From the NCBI GenBank assembly GCA_958510875.1, contig OY294068.1, positions 165,080,388 through 165,144,387 on the forward strand: a DNA stretch of 64,000 nucleotides, read 5' to 3'. The notes below the pieces were generated by a model. The model saw only the letters and a list, made by a program, of their open reading frames with translations. It did no database searches and had not been told where the DNA came from. Shown one piece after another: positions 22,100-32,059 of this stretch. The stretch is from Endomychus coccineus (taxonomy: Eukaryota; Arthropoda; Insecta; Coleoptera; Endomychidae). Position 1 is the stretch's first letter, and each line of letters begins with the position of its first letter. The position numbers and the translations under genes were made by a program.

Positions 22100-22345
22100 T
22101 GAGCATTCTACCTGAAATATACTTTTAAAATCATGAAGACGCTTGTAGGAATTTGCAAGGGTGTTATTGATCAAATTATTATAAATCTGACTTAATGACT
22201 GAATATTTGTTCTATGATTTACACATTTGGAGTCACGTTTAATATGAATCATCTCCGAAATAGATCTTTTTTAATGATTGGTTTCTTTATTTGAAATATC
22301 AACATTTTTGTAATCGAATTGATAGTTATAATCAAAGGAGTGACG
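22100..22345 (-). pseudogene. PLE GIY-YIG endonuclease remnant (PLE-2)
   Basis: On the minus strand, frame pieces read SFDYNYQFDYKNVDI, then EMIHIKRDSKCVNHRTN and NTLANSYKRLHD. They parallel LDYNHQFDVKNVNI and the matching downstream residues of the PLE-3 endonuclease at 29967-30340. The GIY-YIG half itself is deleted. Stops and frameshifts are present. Confidence 0.65.
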
Positions 22346-22395
22346 CTTTGTGCTCATGCAATTAGTTTTAAAAAAATCCCGTTTTAGACATAATA

Positions 22396-22439
22396 CGTCT
22401 TCTGATGATGGTCGTGAGACCGACACCTACGTAAAGATA
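22396..22439 (+). ncRNA. Hammerhead ribozyme relic (PLE-2, inverted end), core A14 to C
   Basis: Core block CTGATGA and stem II GGTC/GACC are intact; the second block reads GACA instead of GAAA. Stem I keeps CGTCTT but its partner is AAGATA. Expected to be inactive. Confidence 0.75.
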
Positions 22440-22490
22440 TAAAAAATAATAAGCATATGTGTTAGTATGATCTATTTCCCGAGAATTTAT

Positions 22491-24299
22491 ATTTAAGTTG
22501 ACAAAATTAGAATATCTCATTTGAACTTTACACCTCAACGTGGTCAGGGGATAAAAGTCGGATAAGGCTCGGAATAAAAGAACCAAATTAGGCCAATTGA
22601 TATATTTATTATTGACAGAATTATTTGACAGTTGTACCCTTTTACATAGAAACATATTATATATGACTTTAATTCACTAACAACAATATGTTAGGGGGTG
22701 GCACCGCTGCTACGGTCTTTATTATCACATAGACCGTGAGGTGCCTGAATAAATTACATCTATACGTACATACATAATTACAATATGCTATATAATATGA
22801 TAGAAATTAATCAATCAATCAGACATGCGTTCCCATTAAAGGTGTGGCTGGAAATACTTTTAATGGCAAAGCAGCTGAAGCTTGTGGAATATGTTATCAT
22901 TCTATTCAGCAAGATAATCAGATTTTCAACATTTCCTCATTCTTCGTTCAATACTAACTGTTCTTCATTGATATTAAAGTATATTGAAGCTAAATATATC
23001 ATTCCTGCGGAAAACTAATTTCATATTTTACATGATGTCGATGATGTTAACAAGAGATTCAGAAACATTTAAATGAAGTTGTGTCCGTTTTTTAATTTGA
23101 GTCAAGAGAAATGAATAATTTCTCAATAATCAGACCTCTGGATCTTAGAAATTGGTAAAATGAGACCACAAGTCACAATCAAATGTCGTTAAGACGTATG
23201 AAAAAGTACAATACCATATATGATGGTTCATATGATGTGATGTACTCTAAAATAATCTTTCATTCTTGATTGTTTTCACTGCCAACTGTATCTGAATCCA
23301 TCCTCAATTCCTTACGTAATGCTATGAGAATGATAAAATATTCCACAATATAACTCACTCGCTGTGAAACATTTCCCTTACCTAGAAGTCGTTGTTGAAA
23401 ATATAAAAAAAAGATTACTAATTCGTAAACTAAAACCCTCCTTGTCACTGTATCAAAAATAATGGGCATCATATTTTTTTATTATTTTAAGTATTACTAA
23501 TAATCTTTAATCCAAATAAGTACAACATAATTTTTAATCAAAATCAATAAACTATTCATTTTCATAGCCTTGAAAGATGTGCCAGTGGTCATCAACAATT
23601 GGTTCCAAAGTCTAAAGTTCCAAACAGTATACAGTTTAGTTAATTCAGTTCGTAGGAAGTAGACATAAAATCTGAATGGTATACCGTTTGAAACTTTCAC
23701 ACTTCAGTAAGTGTAAGAAGGAAGATTGCTGGGAACGATGAACCGCTTAGCCCCATTTTTGGAACAGTCCCATTCGTTGACACCTACAATTGGACCCCCA
23801 TAAGTTGCATCTGCATGAACTATTGTAGCAACAGTCGTTCGGTCTATGGTCGCAATTGCCTCCTCTTCGGATACAGGCCCTTCTGAAAAGGTAAATTAAG
23901 GAAGAACGTCTGGAAATAAATTAGAAATAGCTGATAGCCACATTAGGTTTGACATATCCTATTCTAACACGTAACATTGAGCGACCTACTGGCAGAACAC
24001 CATACATTGAAGTTTCTCGAAAATGGATCTTGATCAATGTGAGTGATTCCATTTATCATCATCAAATCTGCATGAATTATAAACTAACTTCCACGAAAAT
24101 ACAACGGAATGTATAAGGAACATATTGTAACTCTGTACCAAAGTACTTAATACTCTTTCGCCTATATTATTTTGAGTAGAAACTAGGGACTCTCAGGCAA
24201 TCAATATCAATTTGTATTGCATGACAAACATAAATGTTAGATTGAATCGTAATATATTGAGAACTGGTTCATCAGCGAGTGGTACCCTCCGATTTTTGT
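22491..24299. other. No gene seen
   Basis: AT-rich DNA with scattered frames of 60-95 codons, none with family features or codon bias. A small hairpin with GGTCTTT...AGACC lies near 22710-22740. Confidence 0.5.
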
Positions 24300-24420
24300 A
24301 TGTATGTTGGAAAAGGGGATGGGTGTTAGAATTTCCCTGATGTTTGTAGGTTATAGGCATAAGGAAAAATCTCACTGGGCAAAGAGTTCCACAACTTCGC
24401 CGTCCAATTGAGTTTTTGGG
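24300..24420 (-). pseudogene. Jockey-like LINE C-terminal scrap
   Basis: On the minus strand the residues AKLWNSLP(S)EIFPYAYNLQ can be read from about 24408 down to 24340. They match the C-terminal end of the LINE at 18640-20510 (FPLPITFK/AYNLQ region). The fragment is about 100 bp and lacks a clear tail. Confidence 0.6.
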
Positions 24421-25289
24421 AGGTGTTGCTAAGAATATATTTATACCTGTATGTCTGCTTGTCGAATATTTTAAAATAATTTGAGATTTCTTTGTTCAGT
24501 TGGAGTCTTCAGAAGTAATAAAATAAATTTACTACACATGAGTGTAGCTATATTTTAGCATCAATGGAAAGTTACAATTGAGATAGCACCAATTGCATTG
24601 TAAAAAGGTCAAATTATTCAACGCCATCTATGAGTAGATGTGCCATCAAAGAAATCAAACAATGTATCACATTGAACTTTAATAGTTACGTGGAATGTTA
24701 AACTAGTTAAGCGCTACAGATGGCGACACTAAACCGAACCAATGTAACAATTGGAATACCAAGTTTCTCGTTCTACTGATCAGCTCGATGAGAGAGTGAT
24801 ACAGCTATCTAGAACTATTAGTTTGTAAAGTAACTGACCGATCTAAACTATACAGATTATAGACCGTGACCTAGCAAAAGACGACAAGAAATAAATGAAT
24901 GTATGTGGTGGGACATCTAGTCACATATGGTGTTGAATAATTTGGGTTCTCTACAATGCTATTGATCGGTTTTGTATACCTTCAACACAATGATCGTTCA
25001 GTAACATCACAAGCTTTCTCATTCTATTGATGAGCTGATAAGAGAGCGAAACAACTATCTAGACCTATCAGTTTGCAATATTACTGTTCAATCCAGACTA
25101 GAGAAACCTTTTCATAATTGGAAAGGCCTTTGAATTTTGTTCAAAATTGGTTTAATGTTATGTTAATAGGCGAATCAGGAACCGTTCAGATTTTATGGCT
25201 GACAAAAGAGTGAAGAAGCACCATAATCAAAAAATGATCACGACTTTACTGTTGGAAATACATCAGAGCTTAAAGTATCCAGTGTTTTC
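24421..25289. other. No gene seen; 95-bp direct repeat
   Basis: Two diverged direct copies of about 95 bp lie at 24765-24860 and 25005-25100, sharing CTATCTAGAACTAT/CTATCTAGACCTAT and a TGA-rich segment. Otherwise nothing is visible. Confidence 0.5.
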
Positions 25290-25347
25290 TCCTGTTCTTA
25301 ATTTTCATTCGAATGCTTATTAATCAACCCCTTCGAATTACCGTATA

Positions 25348-25765
25348 CAAGGTGTGTCCAAATGCAAAACAGTTATTCAAATAGGAGATATTGTATCTCT
25401 TTATACTGTTGAATATGAGTTTCGAAAATCGTCCAATAACATGCGACTTGTGTAGTCTATTTTGAAAAACTGATGCGAACAAACGTTAATTTTTTATGGG
25501 GATACGTTAAAAAACAAGCTTACACCTCTCGCCCAAAGACGACTGAGGATATGCAAGGTAAAATGACCCAAGCATTTTGTTCAATCGCCAAAAAGTTTTA
25601 ACTATAGTAGAGCTCTCATGCGTTTTAACAGTTTGTAGAGAACAGAAGCAGGTGGCTTATTTGAACATTTTTTATAAAACATTGGTTTGTTTATTCCACT
25701 CGAATGCTGTTAGTAATTTTTGATACTGAATCCTTGAAAATGTTATGGTAGATACTCTGAATGTA
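25348..25765 (+). pseudogene. Tc1/mariner-type transposase relic, tandem copy 1
   Basis: Starts at TA with a CAAGGTGTGTCC end. Frames give NFLWGYVKKQAYTSRPKTTE (the segment after the third catalytic site) and, near 25655, GGLFEHF, the C-terminal signature of this transposase group (compare GGHIEHLL in the intact gene at 8668). The right inverted repeat is missing. It is followed directly by a second copy whose flank is also duplicated. Confidence 0.6.
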
Positions 25766-25827
25766 CCTACTGTACATGTCCTGAATTTTCGAGTGCATAT
25801 TATTCAATTCCTTCAAATTACCGTATA

Positions 25828-26437
25828 CAGGTGTCCAAATGCGGGACAGTGAATAACTCAGTTTTTTCAGATAGAAGATATTGTATCTCTTTTACCGTTG
25901 AATAGCATTTTTGAAAATCTGTCCAATAATAATATATAATTTGTGTAATATATTTTGAAATACTGATTCGGTTTTATTAAGCAAACGTACATTTTCTCAC
26001 ATGTTATTTCTTCGGGAAAACATTGAAGAACAAGCTTAAGCATTTCGCCCAACAACTATTAAGGATATAAAAAATAGGCTGACTCAAACATTTTTTTCAA
26101 TCGACCAAGAAGTGTTTGTTAACTAGAGTAAAGCTCTCATACGTTATGCCTTTTGAGCGTTTGTAGAGAGCAAGTGGTGGTTTATTTGAACATTTGATAC
26201 GCAGAATTGGCTTGTTTGTGTGGTTAATAATTTTCGATACCGATTGCTTAAAAATGTTATGGTAGATTGATTGTTCTTAATTCTTATATCAAATTCAACA
26301 ACAGCAGCCTACTTGGAATATTTTGTGGATCAAATTGTGCAAAATATCTGTAGCTACCGTCGAAAAATAAAAAGGCTAGTCGATATCTCAAATAACAATG
26401 GAAATATGGAGGCTTCTCGTACTCCTGGGACAACCTG
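25828..26437 (+). mobile_element. Tc1/mariner-type relic, tandem copy 2
   Basis: Flanked by TA (25826-25827 and 26438-26439), with ends CAGGTGTCC and GGGACAACCTG. It contains the same transposase C-terminal relic as copy 1, including SGGLFEHLIR near 26180. A deletion has joined the left end to the last third of the gene, as in many non-autonomous copies. Confidence 0.6.
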
Positions 26438-26439
26438 TA

Positions 26440-28164
26440 TATGAGATCATATGAATGTTTTCAAGATGAACCTCAAACAAAACTGGCAAGCCCTTTTGGT
26501 ATTAGGTTAGAGCCTTTGCAGTACTGATGCAAAGTGTAATCAATCCTGTAACTAGGTCAAGGGTCTAATACATGCAGCTTTAACTAATAATATTCAGACA
26601 CAAAACTCACGAACATCTTAGTAAATGTGGATATATAGTCATTTCTAATTATTATATTTTTCACTGAACACATATAACATTATGAAACAATGAGACTACA
26701 AAGCAGTTCAAAGTGATATTTAAGTTTAGACTGAATCATGATAAGTGAAGTGTTTATATTCTTAACAACTTGTAATAAAAATTTCCGGATTAATCGTAAT
26801 GAATATGATTTCATTTTTCATAATTAAACTCTGAATTCGTCAGTAGCACTGTAGCAGATCTCATATCTGGAACTGCTACTTCGTAATATGTTTCGAAAAT
26901 TAAGGCCATCATATAGTGACATCCCTCCATCTAGCTGCAGGCTCACGTTATGTTGTCCGTCCTGAAAATATGTTCCAACCAAGAATGTTCTATAACGAGT
27001 GTTTCAAATACGACTCTCAACATTGAGATGTCGGAACATATAAGACACACGAGAATGTTAAATTGAGCCAAAGTTGCGTATCAGTAAGTCCAATAATATT
27101 CCACTTAACAATTGAAGCTATCTTTGGTACTTCCGGAAATATGGTGGAAAAGCTGAAATTCATGTTTTTCGATTTTATTCCATGTTCGTTTCCTATTCAA
27201 AGGTTGAAAAAAATCTATAGACACATTCTCATTGAAACTATTTGAGCTTCATCTTTTGACAAATTCGAAATCCCTAAGACGTTTCGTTTTTCTCAAATCT
27301 TTATTTTTTCTCATGGGCGCCATATTAGATGTTTGCAGTTTTGAATAGCCCCTTCGATCACTTTTTTAATGATGTATCACAATATACCCTTGTACTCCCA
27401 AAAATCAGATATATTGAAAAAAAAGTCCTTATACCTTAGTATACTTTGATTTTCTCAATCTGTCAAATGTAAATTGTATTTTGATACCTTGTTAAGCACT
27501 GTGTCGTTAGAAATAGAGTTTACAAATGAAGAAAAACTCGATTTCTTGAATAGTAGACTTCCGCGCATAGCTAATCTTAAAAATCTTGGCTTCCGGATAG
27601 ATTCCGGTTGGAAGTTTACTATAAAAACAATAGAAACGGTGTCAAGACATCGGAAATGTATCTGAACATGTATCCCGGAAGACGACAGCCTCAGGGATCT
27701 TTGTTCAAATTATAGGATAGGAATCTCGCTGAGTTTACTGCATTTAAAAAGTCAAGACAAAAATATGAAGACATAGTGGATGAGGAAACTAAGGTAAATT
27801 TAGTCAATGAGATGAAATTACCGTTGAATTATTGTATACTTTTCAAAAAAGTAGATACTGCAGATAAATATGAACCCGGGTAAATCCACACCTCTAATCT
27901 CTTCCGATGTAGATGCTTCTCCACATACGAATGCCTGAAGACAGCTCAAAATAAATTGGTTTCAAATGCTAGAAAATTCACGTATCGCAAAAACTGCACC
28001 AACGTGATCCCGAAAGACGATTCCAATTTTGTGATAGGCTACAAAGGAGCCCCGATTTTCCATCGTTCCTAAAAAATCTAAAATTTGTACAGACGAAAAC
28101 TCTGTTACGAATTGTAGAATATTCAGAGGAAGCAATGAACATATTTGGAACATAAACAACCCCA
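26440..28164. other. No clear gene; short repeat near 27553-27610
   Basis: A stretch near 27553-27610 (CTTCCGCGCATAGCTAATCT and onward) recurs at 46455-46510 with a few changes, so it is a small dispersed repeat. Several 60-80-codon frames in both strands show no family features. Confidence 0.45.
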
Positions 28165-28335
28165 CTCAATCACTTAACGGCACTGTGAACGAAGAAACCT
28201 ATTTTCAGTTTTTGACTTTAACTCTCGAAGACTATTGAGATGATTTCTCTTTGGCCAACTACAACAACATTTAGTTTCAATAAGATGGAGCTCCACCTCA
28301 CAACAGAAGACATGTAATGGCCAGCCAGGCATCCA
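28165..28335 (+). pseudogene. Tc1/mariner transposase scrap
   Basis: In one frame the residues NGTVNEETYFQFLTLTLEDY, a stop, then NYNNI and a DGAPPHN box can be read. They match the region around the second catalytic aspartate of Tc1/mariner transposases (compare MHDGAPPHF at 8668-9747). At least three in-frame stops. No ends visible. Confidence 0.5.
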
Positions 28336-29935
28336 GATATCAGTGTCCTGGACACATTTTTGTGGGAAACAATTGAACATTTCTTTGTAGACACTTGCCA
28401 TTTTTGTGCTCATTGCTTATGTATCCTGGATGCACTCCAGATTAGCAATAACTACCAGATCCAAATTGTTAGAGCTACGCTCAAATAAATCGAATGAGCG
28501 CGAATATAAAAGACGATCCGAATAATAAACATCATATAATGCACACTAAAGAACTTACTGATACTGATGAGTCTATACCAATGGAAGTAATTCGTAGCAT
28601 ATTTGGAGAACAACTCGTTAATATACGTCCCCTGCATTCAGAAACAAATTGCTAGAGGAAATGGAATGATTGAATTCCGAAAACATTGCGCCTTTTTGTA
28701 GCCATCACTCAGCGACATGTAGCTGACAGTGACGAATTCTTTCCGAGTTTTAATTTTGAAACAACAGTCACAGGGCACATAATTCTGAATATTGACACAT
28801 TATTAGAATAAGCTTCATGTAATGCTTCCCTATTTGACATCCGTATGGGTCTTAAATTACAATGAGTTAAACAACAGGAAAACATAATTATTACAAATAT
28901 GAATATGCAGACTCAAGTCATACTAAGCTGGTAACTATTTTCCACCTGGCAGAATTGACAATTGATAGATAAAGCTCCGCAAAATGCCATCATAATTGGT
29001 TTTTACTACACCATTCGATCCATAAAATGCAACCCCCAAACGTAGGATTCACAGAGCCATTAGAGAATTTTTATGTACAGAAAATCAAGAATTAGTTCCG
29101 AAATCATCTATTACTGTAAGCCTTTTCTGTAGCTGTTACAAGGAAAGGGTCGGTGAATGCATTTCGAAAACAAGAATTCCCTTATAACGGAAATATTTTC
29201 AGAGGACAAAATTTCGCTATACTCCATGGAGAAACAGCAAGAAATGACGACATTGTACCAGCAAACGAAAAACCTTTATGTGCTGCTTCGTGGGAATCAA
29301 TTCCTGTGATACAGAAGAGACGCAGAGAACATCAATTGTCTCATTTTCATTTTCTGGTGTCAGGACATGCACAGCAACGCGACTTTCAACGCCATTTCTA
29401 TGGTATCAGGTCCTAATGTCGACATTGTTCTTACAACAAGCCACTCATGTCTGCTGATTTACAGAACTTTCAGAGTCGCCTGATTGTTTGACAGTACTTA
29501 TGATTATTAACAATCATGGCGTCATAGTGCAAATTTCGTTGTAGTCAATCTTGGAGGTTTTATTTGGCCGCCATATATTGACCATGGTTCATTAGCAAAT
29601 AGTTTATATTAGATTCCACACCCAATATTCCATCGTCAACCTTTCTTTAGGCTTAAGTGGCTACCGTGACTTCCCAGATTATTCTTCATGTGATAATCCC
29701 ACAAGACTTTCTGGTCTAAAATAAAGTCCGAAATCTGAAACTCTATGAACAATTTTATGATCGCACCACTCTAAGTTCCCTCTATTCACAGATTAGCTCC
29801 AATAGCATTTTGCCAGCGATTGATGGCTGATGTTGGGAGCAGCAATCTCGAAGGCAGGTATATTATCCATCTTTTTTCCCTTATGCTTTTGAGATCAACC
29901 GCAGTGAAATTTTCAATTTTTTCTAATTATATATA
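28336..29935. other. No recognised gene
   Basis: A frame of 87 codons at 29153-29416 starts MNAFRKQEFPYNGN and has mixed, protein-like composition. I do not recognise it, and it has no promoter or partner evident. The rest is anonymous AT-rich DNA. Confidence 0.35.
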
Positions 29936-29966
29936 AATTCTCATGGAATAGGTCACACTAACACAT

Positions 29967-30340
29967 ATGCTTATTATTGTCCTCTTTACGCACGTTTCGT
30001 TCCCACGACCATCATCAGAAGACGTATCAATGTCTAAAACGGGATTCTTTAAAACTAATTGTTTAGATTGCGATGGGACTTATACAGGAATCTCCAAACA
30101 ATATTCACAAAAGAGAATGTATGGTCTAAAGTATAGTACTAGGAACAAAAACTTAGAAAATCCCACCGCCCTTGCTAAACATTGTTTGGATTATAACCAT
30201 CAGTTCGATGTCAAAAATGTTAACATTTTAGATAAAGAAACCAATTTATCCTGGAGATGATTCACATGAAACGTGACTCCGAATCTGTCAGTCGTAGAAC
30301 AGACGCTCAATCATTAAATCAGATTTATATTAATTTGATT
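29967..30340 (+). pseudogene. PLE GIY-YIG endonuclease remnant (PLE-3)
   Basis: A 97-codon frame ending at 30260, with reading continuing in a shifted frame to about 30340. It contains GFFKTNCLDCDGTYTG, where DGTYTGIS is the GIY-YIG half (expected TYIG), then QKRMYGLKYSTRNKNLENP and ALAKHCLDYNHQFD, the Cys/His part of the PLE endonuclease. In PLEs this domain nicks DNA for target-primed reverse transcription and usually follows an RT domain, which is absent here. The first 30 codons are read antisense through the inverted pseudo-LTR, so the fused frame begins inside the ribozyme block. Confidence 0.8.
29981..30024 (-). ncRNA. Hammerhead ribozyme, core complete (PLE-3, inverted end)
   Basis: Minus strand: stem I CGTCTT pairs with AAGAGG (five of six pairs), core CTGATGA and GAAA are intact, stem III CGTGCG is present, and the cleavage dinucleotide is TA. 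Stem II (GGTC/GAAC) has one G-A mismatch, and one extra U sits between A9 and stem II, as in all copies of this subfamily. All catalytic core bases are present, so residual activity is possible. Confidence 0.8.
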
Positions 30341-30603
30341 GACTAAAACCGTTGCAAATTCCTACATGCGTCTTTATAATGTTAAAGGTATATTTCAGGT
30401 AGATTGCTGAAATAGTAATAATTCTACTAAGTTCTGACAACCGTTTCGTATGACTTCCTAAATCTTCAAAATCTGGTTCGAAAGTAGATACTTGAGCATT
30501 ATAGTTTGGTTTCAGTCTTTCTCAAACATTGCTTGAGATAACTTTGAATATTATAAGTAGATTGCTATGCAGTAGCTTCTTGGTTCATATACTTAAAACA
30601 TTA

Positions 30604-31839
30604 GTCGCAGAAACGAAGCACTGAAGTTCGAAAAACTTGAACAGTAAGACGGATTTGAATGCGGTTTTGTGCATTCGATTCGTTAGAGCTTCAGAAAATT
30701 TTGACCTACATTGATTTATGAGAAATTGAAGATATGTCATTTGCATAAATAATCTGCATTTTATAATTGCATTTTAAATTGACCGTAAATACTCAATTCA
30801 CAATTCGGTTATTGTGATGAAAATGATTCCAAACTCGTTACTCGAGGGGTTTTTTGGGTCATTAAACACGAATATCGCGACTGAATTGGTCTCCGAGCTA
30901 CCTGGTGCCCAGGGTGAGCGGTATCGTCGTCGTCTCCTAGAGTTTTCGGAAAATTCCGTTATATAATCTGTCCAAACTCGTTACTCGGGGGTTTTTGGGG
31001 TCGCTGAACACGAATATTGCAACAGAATCGGTCTCCGAGGTATCTGGTGTCCAGAGTGAATAGTATCCCCGTTGTCCCCGTAAATTAATGTTATTATTAC
31101 GTGATTTTTATGATGTTAGTACAGTTCATCTTGACAAAAATTTCAAAACCATGTTCAAAGAGTAGTATTAATAAGAATTAGTCGTAGACGCTGAAGTTCT
31201 CTCCTTCTTCGCTTGCCTCATCTGTGCATTCAGATTCAGAAAAAGATGTCTCTTTCTCTTTGGAACTCTCCACGTTGGAATAATTGCAGCCTGCACAATT
31301 TTAGCATGCAACGTTACAGATCAATACATGTCTTCTGCATCCACATGAAACTCCGCAATCTTCTCCTTTGCAACTGCTGAAAATTACGTTCATCGCGCTG
31401 GGTGGTCCAGGAGGCTGTGTCATTTTTGTTGGAATTAAGGAATTTTGAACTACTTCCCATCCCCAATCTGTTGGATTCAAAACGTCGTCAGCACTTGTCA
31501 GTACACTCTTTTTAAATGCACCAGGTACCTTGGAGAGACCAATTCTGTTGCGATATTCGTATTCAGCGACCCCAAAAACCCTCGAGGAGTAACGAGTTTG
31601 GAATCATCTCCATCACTAATAACCGAATTGTGAATTTAGTATTTACGGTCAATTCAAAATGCAATTATCAAATGCATATTATTTATGCAAATTGCATATT
31701 TTTAATTTCTTATAAATCAATTTAGGTCACAAAGTTTTCTGAAGCTCTAACGAATCGAATGCACAAAACCGCATCCAAATCCGTCTTACTGTTCAAATTT
31801 TTCGAACTTTGGTCGTTTTTAGTGCTTCGTTTCCGCGAC
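30604..31839. mobile_element. Foldback element FB3 with captured gene end
   Basis: A 1236-bp foldback flanked by TA (30602-30603 and 31840-31841), with ends GTCGCAGAAACGAAGCACT and AGTGCTTCGTTTCCGCGAC. Arms of roughly 280-300 bp pair well. The outer arm shares GATTTGAATGCGG and TGCATTCGATTC with FB1. The left side has two copies of a 120-bp block with CTCGTTACTCG...ACACGAATAT. The middle (31080-31530) is not palindromic and holds the Cys-rich protein fragment. Confidence 0.85.
31178..31528 (-). pseudogene. Cys-rich protein C-terminus carried by FB3
   Basis: Minus-strand frame reads KVPGAFKKSVLTSADDVLNP, then TDWGWEVVQNSLIPTKMTQPP, GPPSAMNVIF and a Cys cluster SSCKGEDCGVSCGCRRH...CNVAC, an in-frame TAA, NCAGCNYSN and an acidic tail ending FSVYD with a stop codon at 31178. 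The TDWGW...P.A....C.C pattern and the Cys cluster resemble the fragment at 12121-12464, so both may come from one unnamed protein family. It lies exactly in the unpaired middle of FB3, starting where the right arm ends, like cargo. The internal stop marks it as broken. Confidence 0.6.
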
Positions 31840-31965
31840 TACATTGATCTGTTACAATATCGATTGGGTTTCTGTGGGTTTCGACGTTTCTTATTGAAAT
31901 TAGTGCGATAAGGGCGCTTTGTGCTCGAGCAATTAGTTTGAAGAAATCCCGATTTAGACATTGAT

Positions 31966-32009
31966 ACGTTTTCTGGTGATGATCGTGAGAACGAAACGTA
32001 CGTAATGAT
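31966..32009 (+). ncRNA. Hammerhead ribozyme relic (PLE-3, 3' end), core A6 to G
   Basis: GAAA, stem III CGTACG and the TA site are intact, but the first block reads CTGGTGA and stem I no longer pairs (CGTTTT against ATGATG). Expected to be inactive. Confidence 0.7.
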
Positions 32010-32059
32010 GAAAATGATAAGCATATGTGTTGGTGTGACCTATTTCTCAAGAATCTATA

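Larger units (their letters stand above)
21688..22490 (-). mobile_element. Penelope-like element PLE-2, endonuclease-only, head-to-head ends
   Basis: On the minus strand the order is: an inverted pseudo-LTR piece (22490 down to about 22350) with its ribozyme pointing against the gene, a GIY-YIG endonuclease remnant, a 3' untranslated part with AAACATTAATGTG... and a sense pseudo-LTR (21835 down to 21688). Both ends share ATTCTCGGGAAATAG and the hammerhead block and form an inverted repeat of about 145 bp. The same layout is seen in PLE-3, so it is probably an inherited structure. No RT is left. Confidence 0.75.
29936..32057 (+). mobile_element. Penelope-like element PLE-3, endonuclease-only, split by FB3
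   Basis: Same plan as PLE-2 but on the plus strand: inverted pseudo-LTR piece (29936-30060) with its ribozyme on the minus strand, GIY-YIG gene remnant, 3' untranslated part (30360-30601), foldback FB3 inserted at TA, then the rest of the 3' part and a sense pseudo-LTR ending near 32057 at ATTTCTCAAGAATCTATATA. The outer ends of both sides share the AATAGGTCACACTAACACAT block. No RT domain. Confidence 0.75.
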
